NCBI RefSeq assembly: GCF_041260155.1
Contig: NC_091942.1
Location: forward strand, 10,123,001 to 10,187,000
Reading direction: 5' to 3'
Length of the DNA: 64,000 bases
Source: Ptychodera flava
Lineage: Eukaryota; Hemichordata; Enteropneusta; Ptychoderidae
How positions within the stretch are numbered: the first letter of the stretch is position 1; every line of letters begins with the position of its first letter. The translations under genes and the position numbers were made by a program. This document shows positions 41,250 to 52,600 of the stretch, piece by piece. A model generated the notes under the pieces. The model made no database searches, had not been told where the DNA came from, and worked only from the letters and a program-made list of their open reading frames with translations.

Positions 41250-41300
41250 TCTTAACGGTGTTTCGGAACCAAAAATGGGGGTCCTTCATCAGTCGCTCTC
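41250..41300 (-). ncRNA. Possible hammerhead-ribozyme-like core
   Basis: On the minus strand CTGATGA (41286-41292) is followed by a segment able to form an imperfect hairpin (ggacc ... ggttcc) and then GAAAC (41260-41264), the order of a hammerhead core. Such ribozymes occur in Penelope-like elements, and a remnant of one lies on the same strand at 35813-36288. A convincing stem I was not found, so it may be degenerate or chance. Confidence 0.3.
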
Positions 41301-42940
41301 TTGTTTTGTATCCCCTCCGCTTGGTTGTGTGATGTAGTCATCTTCTTCCTCGAGGAGGAGAAGCCAGATTCGTTATTGAGAGAGTTCAGAGAGTTAGCCA
41401 CTCTATTGACTGACTATATAGCGATCCGGTGTGTGGTGTCATATTATAACGTAACCCAGCATCGACCGGAGTTTCTAGACGCTTATAAGGATTTTTGTTT
41501 AAGGGCATATTTTGAGCGTTGCTAGTGCTCGTTATGTTAACAGTATATGTTGTACTATTAATCATTGGTCATTGTTCGGCGTGTGGTGTCGCTTAACTAC
41601 GTGTATTTCACAAATCTGCGCACTGATCTCTCGCTTAATCCTGACAGATTATGATCAGGAAACAAGTCTTTCAAAGTACATGCTATCTCGCGGTGTGTTT
41701 TACCTTCAAAAACAACCATTTGCCGCATAAACTCTTCAGGGACTATGGAAGACAACTCCATTTTAATTTACCGCAGTTCTTGCGTTGACGGAAGCCGAAA
41801 ATCTCGCACGCATCGCTGCTCGCCCACTGGCCGGTAGAGGGCCAGGAACAGCAAAGAAATTGAAATAACATGTAAGTCGTTTTTCGACCATTTTCAAAAA
41901 AATGAAAATGGTTGAAACTTACCATTTTCAATTTTCAATTTTCGCAAGTAACAAAACGAACAGCGAATTCATTTTAAATTAGTTGTACATGATTTAGTAT
42001 TAACGAGTTTCGATTCTCATCATTTTTGTTCTCCTTCAAATGTCAAAATTATCCTATATTTTATATTTTACAAAAATCGGAAGGAATACCATTTTTGTTA
42101 TGTTAAGATAGAATAAAGTTGAAGACTTGAAGTTATTTTTATGCTTTGTTGAGAATGGCAATATCGTTTTAAAAAATGAATTAAAATCAAAATATGAAAC
42201 AAGGAACGTTCAATAAAAGTAAACCTGAACTTGTGTCTTCAAATCTTATGAATGAAACAGAATCAATTGATAAAAGCTTAATTTGTGTTTAATGAAAATT
42301 GCTTTTCGGATTCAAAATATAAAGAAGGCGAAACAGAATTATGTTTCATTAATAATGAAATAGCAGAAGCTTTATTTAAAACGGGCCTTCAATCGTTTTT
42401 ATTTTCAACGAAGATAAAAATGAAAAATAATTTTCGATTTGAAACATTTCAAATGTTGCTTTCTATGCCAAAAGGCTGTTTAATATTTTTGGGAATTGAT
42501 TGGCCGCGAAAACCGTACCAAAAACTCGGTAAAATAAAAATTTTGTCTGCAAAAACGAATATTAAAAATTGGTTGTTATTTCATTCAAATGAAAATTGCA
42601 TTTTGAAGGTGATTTCCATTTTCAATTTTCAATAAATTGGTTGGACGCTACGTACACGCATTCCGAAGGCGAGAAGTTGTGCGGCTCCGCGAAAAACACT
42701 CGTATACGATGACGTCAAACAGAGAAAAATACCATGGGATTATATATTTATCACATGAACAGTCTTCTTATATTTCTTTTGACGTAGATGGATCAAAATT
42801 ATCTAACAAATTGCATGAATTTCGTCGCGATTTGTGTTTTACTTACGCGGATTGCTTTCATTTAAAGAGTAAAGCGGCCCGTCACCCTGGAGATACTTTC
42901 ATTCATAAATCCTATCAAGCTGAAATTTGCTACACTGAAT

Positions 42941-43125
42941 CACAGGCGTACGGAATGTTTCCTAGATCGTCGTCGGATGGGAAGTGACTGACACTGTACT
43001 GTGAGGCCGAAGGCCGAACCTCGGTACTGTATAACAGTACCGAGGTTCGGCCTTCGACCTCACGGTGCATGCAGTGTCCGTCACTTCCCTTCACGACGAT
43101 CTAGGAAACATTCCGTACGCCTGTG
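42941..43125. repeat. 90-bp-arm hairpin
   Basis: Arms 42941-43030 and 43034-43125 are inverted copies with a 3-base spacer (ata). The innermost 30 bases of each arm are nearly perfect and the outer part has a few mismatches. It lies about 190 bases right of the large palindrome. Confidence 0.9.
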
Positions 43126-43129
43126 CACT

Positions 43130-45450
43130 GAATGGTATCTCCACCAACCGGACGTACGGATTCGGTGACTTGAACGTGTCAATCATTGTCTCGCGCTGTA
43201 CCGATGCCAAGGCAAGTCGGCCATCGGCGAACGTAGCTTTCACCGTGCTAGCGACGGATAGCCTTAGTATTCAGAGTTATTTAGAATATTTATAAATAGA
43301 TTTATGAATTAAATGCAACGACACGATTGAAACAGTAATTCTTATTCTCAGAGATGCCGTGACTTTCAAAATATCACTCAAATTTACGACCTTTGCAAGC
43401 GCGAAAGATTCAGTTCGATGACACTCATTGTATGTTTGTGCCCACAACGCTGCCGTCACCGGTCTCTGCCGGTGCCGCGGTGTCAACTCGTCAATCCCGA
43501 TCTCGGTCGTCAATGTTTTCGTCCCATGGACTTTGATGTTTGCAGTGACACATATCTCGCCCGTGAAAACAGCCTAATTTTTGTTACTTGAAGGAAACTC
43601 TGTTTTGAGTGTTGTCTGAGTCAACTTTCAAAGTACATCGGATTCTACAGCGCTGCACACAGCTCGACAGCTTGTATGTCTTCGCTACAGCCTTACGCCG
43701 CGCTGCAAGTTTGATTCCGAGCGAGAATTTACGGAATTTTTGTGCGATGAAGGAAATTTATCGTTGTTAGTCAAATGACTTTATGCTTGTGCCTCCTATG
43801 TCGCTTTCCCGAAGATTATACTGTACTCATTTATTCAGTTGAACTTACGTTGAGGTGTAGGTTTCGGTTTTATCGCCAACCGAGATCGGCAGGTACGACG
43901 TCCACGTGAGCCTACACGACTCGACTGGAGCCGCGACGTTACGACGGTATCTCCATTCTATTCTTGGGAAAAGCTATAGTTTTAGCGACTCGAAATTTCA
44001 TTAGACAAATATGCCTATTTATGCTTCCATGTCTGGATTTATCGGGTCACCTTTTTGTAAAATAACGTGAGAGCTAGCACGGCATCGATCACAACAAATC
44101 GGTCTGTGTCGCGACGCCTGCATGTATGAACGGTACCATGCACGAAAAAAGTTCCGGTTGATTACGTACAACAGGGGTAATTTGGATTTCTTATCCGTCC
44201 TGTTCTACGTCACACAGGTGGGAATTCGGGCCAGTTCATGTGATACAATGTGGAAAAATCGAAAGTTTTAATAGATGTTATTTTCAACTTTCACGTAGGC
44301 ATCTCAACAAAACGAGGATCCGTACGACTGCTGAACAAACTCTATGTATCGCGCGGTAACAGCATCACTCCGCCAGTAGGTGTGGGACTCAATATATACA
44401 TGGTACTATAGTATACCCCATGTATCTAGTCGCAGGTGAAACACACGCGTACGTGAGCGAGGTCAATCAGAGATCAGACGATACAGAAGAGCGCGAATCA
44501 TAAAGAAATTGTGTGAAAAAAGCAGTCATTTAAGTTTGTTGAAACTTGAAAAATTTTGAGTTCGGTTGAAAAATCCCAACTTCAATTAGGCCTATTTGTT
44601 TTCATGGCGCTGACGCAATGACGTAAGAACCAAAGTACCCGGATGGCCGATCAAACCCTCCTAAGATGTTTTTAAAGCAAAGCTAGTTGTTGATCTAACC
44701 CTGTCGATTTTGAAATGCGAAAATAAATTTAAAATGCAGGTCAGTAACCCGATCAAACCCTCCTATGAACAATTTATTAGATCTCACATAAAGATAATCA
44801 TTAATGTGAGCTCCGGAGGAAAATCTGCTTGCAAAATTATGTAAAAGCATTGGGATAAAAATATGGAAGTTTTCGGGGGAAAGTTTGCTGTTCTTCGCTT
44901 CGAACAAATGTGAACTTTTTCTACAGCAAAGGCGACAGCGAGATGTTTCCATCCTTTTATCATTTCCCCCAGAGGTGAGAAAAATGTGTCAAATCTTGGT
45001 ATAAAGCCGGTTAAAGTTTTCCAAGGCAAGATCTCGATCTGATGCATCCACCCGTATAAACAGTGCGGGAAGTCGGTATGAATAATTAGATAATAAGAAT
45101 AGTTATTATTTTCGTATTTGAAAATCAAGAATGCTTCAACGGTCGGTTACGGCCAATGAAGATTTTTTCGAATTTTTGGTCCAGCTTCATATCGTAAACT
45201 ATTAAACTTTTTCTGCAGAACAGAAAATCTAGACTGGCTCCCAATCGCCTGGCTTTTCTCAGCAGCTGGGTTACTGGCTTGGGGCTAAGGCGTTACCCCA
45301 CGTCTACGCAACAGCTACCACTTAATACGGTCTGATGTTTAGTCCATCAATTAATTACAGTCGCAGCCAACGAACAATTAACTTTTAAAGGCGTCCTTAT
45401 TATGATAAGATATATTGTGCAGGACAAGTAATGTGAACTGACTAATTTTA
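43130..45450. other. Intergenic DNA, no gene recognised
   Basis: Moderately CpG-containing. A direct repeat ccgatcaaaccctcctaa/tatg occurs at about 44647 and 44750. Overlapping minus-strand frames at 44695-45128 show no family features. Confidence 0.45.
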
Positions 45451-45480
45451 AGTCCAGAGGCTAATTTATTAGCTGTTCAT

Positions 45481-45880
45481 TATTTTCCCTCCAACTGAAA
45501 ATTTTTCGACTTACCCTCCTCCCCCTGCACTCAAACTTCATTTTTACCCATTCCCCACACTGTTTTGTCTGTTTCCCCTCCCCATTGTGAATTTTTGAAG
45601 CTCTCCTGCCCTGAGGCGAAAAAAAAATTGTCGATTTTCCCTGCCCTGGAAAAAATTCCCCTTTAAAGTTTATCATTCCCCTGCATATATGAAGCTCCCC
45701 TGCCTTGTGATGAAAAAACCTGTCGATTTTTCCCTGCCCTGTAAAAAAATCCCTTAATTTCCCCTTTATCAACCGATATCTGCCCTGCCGAACAAAAAAA
45801 CCCTAAAATCTGCTCCATGCCAGCTAAAATATATCTCCTGCCTAAGCAATATTAAAATTTCCCCTGCCTTCAAAAAAATT
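45481..45880. repeat. CT-rich imperfect repeat
   Basis: Phrases tccctgccctg, cccctgccttc and poly-A runs recur (for example at about 45607, 45639, 45695, 45733 and 45862), with a longer unit of roughly 100 bases visible in gtcgattttccctgccctg at two places. The minus-strand frame rich in Gly-Gln-Gly-Lys reflects the repeat. Confidence 0.7.
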
Positions 45881-46591
45881 CTCCCGGAATAGCTTTTTCG
45901 ATGAATAGCTCCGTTGGCTGCACCATTATCTACAGGTACTGGGGTCCAACGTTTGGACGATAGAGGGCGTAAGCATGATACAGCGCGCACATGAAAACTT
46001 TACATTCCCTCCTTTGGAAGACCTAAAGCGCAGGCCATTTCCTTCATAAGCAATAATTATAACGTATTAGTCATATATCTGAATTGAGGAAGGATCGCAA
46101 AGTTTGTAAGCTATATCGTAAATCTAAACACACACCCCCCTCCCCGGGTCCACTTTATGTTAATTATTAAATCAGGTGACTGGACTGTACTGTGCGGTCA
46201 ACATCCTTCATGTTGACAAGATTGCGCCATACTGATACTAGTCTGCTGCGGCTACGACGAGGAACGTAAGCAACATGCAATGATGTGAGACCAAAGACGC
46301 GTTTTTTCCAAATTATGCTCGATAACGTTGACAAAAATGTATTGCACATTGTCTCGACGTGACAAGTTTCTAAAATTGGACCATTCTGTGACGTAAACTA
46401 AAATTCAACAGGCTACTGTTCATCATAGGAGGCTAACGCGTAACGCCACAACCATTGCTTCTAACTCAAAGGGCGAACCAGCTGATCTCGATACATATTT
46501 TCTTCCCCAGTCAACGAATTTGATGTGTAGTTCATATTATTCTAGGGGCAGGACACACGCCAACAATCTGAAGTTGGCTTGTAAGAACCAG

Positions 46592-46609
46592 ATGGACTCC
46601 ATAATTGCC
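46592..46609 (+). CDS. SLC25A38: Tentative first coding exon of SLC25A38
   Basis: ATGGACTCCATAATTGCC is followed by a strong donor gtaagt and joins in phase 0 to SPVFKSF. An in-frame ATG at 46523 would give 29 residues before SPVF, closer to the human N-terminal length. The assignment rests only on donor quality and phase. Confidence 0.4.
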
Positions 46610-49600
46610 GTAAGTAACAAAATTTCAACACAATGAACTCATGCAAGGACTGGCGCGCTCATAAACAGCTGACTGCAAACAAAAGGAAACTTCACCTGTT
46701 TTACCATCATACAGCGTTTATGAACTCTCCCCTACTCTCTAGTTCATGTACTTACAAAACGCGTTGACGTATTTAATTGAGACTTAGTCTAACGTACCGA
46801 GGAGGGTAGGGGACATGCCATGTGATTGTGATCTTCAAAGCACGATCAATCATGTTCAGGCCATTGACTCGTGACCCAAATATCCGTGACCTTGTGAACG
46901 TCCTGCCACAGAGGTCACTCGTGTGGCAACAACAAAAGCTGCGCAGTATAAATGAAATCAGACGTTTTTGCACTGGGCAGTGACGAGCTTGGGTCTTGTT
47001 TTTTCTTCAGTGTCGAGGGGAGCAACATGACATAACGTAATTCGTGAAACTTAACTCTAAAAACGTAGTTCGTAAAACTTGCTTCTAGAAATAGGCTGCC
47101 AGAAAATAATATTGAGAGTACTTTTGATGCTTCTGCAGTTCTGGTTACCTCGACCCCTTTCTCCTTTGGTAGCCTTGACCCTTCCACCCTAGTCAATTTT
47201 GCCTCCCTCCTATTTTTCCTTCGGATTAAGGAGACAAACTAGTATCATTATCTAAATAAGAGCATTGCCAGTTTTGTTCGATGCTCAACATCATACTCCT
47301 GTGCAGTACTTTGGTAGAAGTGAGTAATACCGGGAATGCATCACAGCACACCATTCAGACCAAGCTCAGCCAGGGGCCACAGGCAGTGATAAGACATCAG
47401 CATGTTCTATCACTAAGAAATGCTTGGTTGCGGGAAAGTACATTTTGTGTACCAAAACGGCTGGATGTTTCTGGAGCAAGCATAAATCTTCACAGAAACA
47501 TCATTTCTCCCTGAAAGTCACATGATATTGAAAGTATATGTTGTATAAAAGAGTGACAAGGTTGAAGTAAGTGGGGTACGAGGGTTCAATTGACCACAAC
47601 CAGCAACAAGAGGGTGAATTGCTTCCATCAAACCTGGACAGGGGTCGAAGTGACCGGCTTCCTTTTGCTTAACCATATGGGTGGTTTTGGTCAAGTAAAA
47701 CTATTTTAACTGGTAGCTAACTTTGTTTCAAAGAGTTAATACAGTGGTAGTCATCGCATTCAGCAACCAGCAACTGATAAATTAGTTTTTCTCTAATGAA
47801 TAGTTCATAGGGCACTCGATCAAAAATTGGAAAAGGTTAATCTGCTTAACCTGTTCATCCCTATTACCTGTAAACAGGTGTTCAATCAGTACTGAGAAAA
47901 ATGGGTTTGGCCAATCCATGATTGTGAAAAGGTTACATATAAATAGATGACCATCAAGAAACAAGAACTATTATATCAAATTCAAGGTAATACAGTTGAC
48001 TGTTTTATGCACCATGGTCATGGTCAGGTTGTACAGGGAAATGTGTGAAGTTCTCATCTTGTCATTCTCTACTGTTACAGTCGCCTGTCTTCAAGTCATT
48101 CATAGCGGGCTCTGTCAGTGGGACTTGCTCAACTGTGTTGTTCCAGCCACTGGAGCTGCTAAAAACGAAACTTCAGGCACCAATCAAAGTCGGCCACCAT
48201 GGAAACACAGGACTTGTCACAACGTTTGTCAAAGTGGTACGAAATGAAAGGATTTTGGCATTGTGGAGGGGACTGGTTCCAGTAAGTATGATGCTGCAGC
48301 TGTTTGCTTTTCACACATGGTGTACCGCTGTACAAAGGGGATTTTACATGAAATTGATAGATAGCTACAATTATGATAAATTATATATCAAAAGAAAGTT
48401 CTCTTCAAGAATAATTGATTGCATTTTGTTTGATGAAAATTGGTTCAGTACGTGCAGAGATATGTCCTGTTGAATTTGAAAAAATCAGCTTCCTATTTAG
48501 AAATTATGCCATGGTAGACACCTGTAGTTTTCATTACAACCAGGTGACCCCATATTGAACATTGTTTGAGGAAACTAGAATTGCAATTTCTAGTGCTTTT
48601 TGCAATAACTCAAGCATTTCCTATTGAAAATTGATGAAATTTGTTGTGGATATTGCTGATGAAATGTTCAATGGTTTTTAATTTTTATAAATGAAAAATA
48701 TTATTTAGAATGCTGTTTACAAGGTAAACAAATAAACAATACCTGTAAACAATCAAATGATACCTGTGACATTGATCACTGTATGCATTATGTATTGTGA
48801 ACATCAACAGAAATATGATAATCATATTCCATCATATATTACTTTGCATATATATGAAAAAAAGTTATTTAGATTTATGTTTACAAGGTAAACAAATAAC
48901 AATACCTGTAAACAATCAAATGATACCTGTGACATTGTAGAACGTGATTTAAATTTAACAAAATATTTTTTATATTTTTTTTTAATTTGAACTTCAGAAT
49001 TTTTTAAAATTTTTTTTGTGTGTGATTACAACTTTTATTAAATGATTATGAAATATGTCTGATTAATGTAGATTTTAAGTTTAACAATTACAGGTCTTTT
49101 CCAAATTGTCAAAAAAAACTTTGTTCTCAACCCTTTTTCTTTGCTGTAAAACAGCAACACGCATTTATAGTATGAACAACTGCATTAAACTGGATGCAAA
49201 ATTACGCTGCCCCGGAAATACCATAGACCCTTGAAATACAAAATACAAACCAGTATGAAAACCAACTTTTCCAAAGTCCGGAACACCATCAATGAGGAAA
49301 GAACAAATTAATAATCTACGGCCTTTTTCTTCAGAGAGAACCAAAATAGTCCCCTTCTCGGGAACTACATGTAAAGATCGAAACTAAAATTTCAGTATAG
49401 TATCGTCAAAGTGCGGTGCACGTGCGTATGCCTACACACCAGTGCTGGCTTGACAACTTCTCAGTGTCTATCGAAAAATATCACCCGGAAATCAAACTAC
49501 TTCGAACAAGATAACGTTTGAAAGGGTAAAGTATATAAATATATCTCTAGATCCTTGCGTTTAATAAGAAATCAGACAAATCTAGCTGCAAAATCGTGAA

Positions 49601-52600
49601 CGTCGGAACTCAGCTTAGATCTCCTAACACAGAACATGCGGCGAAGCGCTGATTACTTGTATGTGATTCCTGGGAGTGCCCGGATGTAAAGTTGGGGTGA
49701 AACCATACTCGCTAAAAAGGGCCTTAAGCATCATTTTTCGCATCGTAAGACTCGTAATTATTGCAAAATTACAATTATTATTTATCATAAAATTAATTTT
49801 TGGGCCGAACGTATAAGGAAATCAAGATTTTCTTTCAAAAAAACCACAAACAAAACACAAAGTTTGATCATTGATTGAGTTTTTCTCGTCCGATTTTAAC
49901 GTTCGCCCCCTCAAAATGAAGCCCATGATCTCGTCTTTCGTACCACCCCTAAAAAATAGTGATGCGATCGGAATAAGTCATGCGGAGAGCCTATCAAAGA
50001 GGTATATATTCGATCTCTTTCGCGGGACATTTGAGATCACGGCACAACACTCATAATGGACGCCAAAATCGCCGGTACGCGTGAGTTTGTAGTCGTGCTG
50101 CTTTGCCATTTATCGCAGTACAAAAGTGAAAATTTTCCAAAATGAAGTTAAAATAATAATCTTCAACACTACAGTTTCACTTTCTCTGATTATTTGGTCT
50201 ATTTAAGAATTAACACGAAAGTTCAGACTAGACCTGCATTGAACGCGTACGTTCAACACGAATGTCAGTGACCTAAAATCCCTAACTGTACAAAGGTGAT
50301 GTCAGCTGACTATAGTTTACCATTGGTTGCTATTGATAAACATTTTCCTGACCTTTTAACAATGACCAGATCATACTTTTGAAAATCCTGTTTCATTTAT
50401 CTTGTTCCCTCATATACACAAGATTCTGAACATCTGGTTTTAAAAGAAGTCTCACAAAGGCAGAGGACACAGTTACTTGTGAACAGAAGTAAATTCATTC
50501 AAAATACATTCATGCAAATTATAAAAAGGAATCACTCAATGCTAAATGAAACATTTAGTTCCCCCCCAGTATATTCTGTCGGTATCTGAAATAACCTCTG
50601 TACACAGGGATTCCTTTATAAAAAAAGTTTCACATTCCATTAGCCAGTATCTTATCTTTTGAAATTGGCATTGTATTAATCTTCTTCCTGTTAAGGGTCA
50701 CATGCTGGTATCAGGTCATGTCTGACAAAACCCAATGTCAATAATTTCCCATAAAAAGCCATTGTTTGAATTGACTTTTTGAAGACAGTTAGGAAAATGT
50801 AAATTTTACTGAGTGATTTCTCTTGACACTACACAGTTCAATTCAGCAATCGTTACTATAATTTGACCTGATAGCTTGTGTAACAGACAGTCTTTTTAGC
50901 TATTTTAATTTTATTCCAATTTTCCGTCACTTGACTTTAAAAAAGTCTGTTGAGTGACTGCAGTAGCCTCATCTCAGATTCAAGAGAATCTATCATGTTT
51001 AGCACTTCTTGATTAATGAAAGGTATACATTAGTATCATTTTGAACAGTATGAGAAACATTCATGACGTTACACTCCATTATATAACCTTTTAAAGAAAC
51101 CACTGAATGCTTGTCTCTCATATGCATTTCAATAAAGCAATACACAAAAGTTGTCCCTGTCATGAGTTTAATGTTTTGTCTTGAAGTACACAGCCTAGCT
51201 GCAGCATGCCTGGTACTGCAGTTTATAATCATAAAAAAACTCAATGAATGTCTTTTTTTTCAACCAGTACCATTACATTAAGTGCAAAATATTTGGTTTG
51301 CTTTTTTGGTTGGTTACAAAGCCTGTCAGTTTTTGAAGTTACAAGAAGTCATCTTAGTTTCTTTGTGAAAGTATCAGCTATTTGGATTTGCAACTTCACA
51401 AAGTTGTAACGGAAGAGATGCTAGTAACAATACAGAGTCATTTAAGATATTTTATATATTTTTTCCATCAGTCCATCGTCAGGTGTGTGCCTGGAGTTGG
51501 CATGTACTTCTGCTCTCTCTACTGGTTGAAGACCGCAACAGGGTAAGTTTTTACAATTCGGTGTGTCTTGTTTAGTTATTTATTTCATTTGTTTACTCAG
51601 TTTTATTTTCCAAACTGTACAACTACCACAAAGAAGGAAACTGTAGAATAATCAAGCACTTGCATGTTGAGTGTTTATTGAAGAGTGAATTGCAACCTTA
51701 AAAAGTCACTGGAAGATGATGATAGTTGATCGGCAGTGCAGGTGCATTTTAATATTCCATGTACTCACATTTTGCAGGCTGCCAAGATAACCAGGATCTC
51801 CAGCTCCGTACTGACTTACTATTGTGTCAATATGTCATTTATTGTCAAGTTTAGTCACTTGGTTGGGGTTTTTACCTGCATTGCACGTAAATGTTGGGAC
51901 ACTGCCCAACATAGAGCAATTTGCAGTTGTATTAGACTGTAATTGACAGTTGTTTGTAGCAAGATTCAACTATATCTGAATTAAAAGAAATACATGCATG
52001 CAATAATGGTGTCAATACATGCCAAATATCAGTACATAATAGAACAAAATATGCCATACACAGAAATATCAGTCCCTTCTATATATCACACTCTAGTATG
52101 GTATAAGAATGTACCATATTTTACTCATGCACAGTTTGGAAATTTAAAGTTCAATTTTCTTGTTTTGTCTGCATGTGGGTTATACCTTGTTATCATTTCA
52201 TTGACAAAATTTCATTGCTTTTCAAGCAAGGATGTGACCTTGCCAATTATTAACATGACACAAGTGTTGTCAAAGTCATATTATTTCATGCAAACTCAAT
52301 ATGAAGGTTACATTACTTGTAAGACCTTGAATTTATGTCATGATGCATAGCTGTATATCAGCTGATCAAAAAATCAAGTTGTTAGAAGTGTGTGTTGTGG
52401 CCTTAGTAAAACAAATGCTTACACACACCAACGGAGTTTTCATATTTTATGTGGAGTCCATAGGTGTAGTTTACACTTCAAAATTATGGCTGGTTCTGAA
52501 TCCTAAGTGGGGCTAATTTTTATGCTGACATAGTGTAACCAATGTGGACATTCAGCGCCAGACTAGGGTTGGACATTTTGTTCTAGTTGAAAGGGGGTGG

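Larger units (their letters stand above)
36275..42747. mobile_element. 6.5-kb nested palindromic element
   Basis: Outer inverted arms are 36275-37182 and 41815-42747, both starting (from outside in) with ATATATAATCCCATGG and continuing through shared segments for about 900 bases. Inside lie a second inverted pair (37253-37649 and 39568-39982) and a 37-bp hairpin (40049-40135). No transposase or integrase motif was recognised. It could be a foldback transposon or the product of inverted duplication. Target duplications cannot be defined because the flanks are ATATAT-rich. Confidence 0.75.

Noticed and set aside
45461..45772. Gly-Gln-Gly-Lys repeat protein on the minus strand
   Set aside because: Reading of a CT-rich low-complexity repeat; no start or splice context.
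50056..50075. ATGGACGCCAAAATCGCCG followed by gtacgcg as an alternative first exon of SLC25A38
   Set aside because: The phase (1) does not match the next exon at 51472 (phase 0), and it lies downstream of an exon needed for the first carrier repeat.
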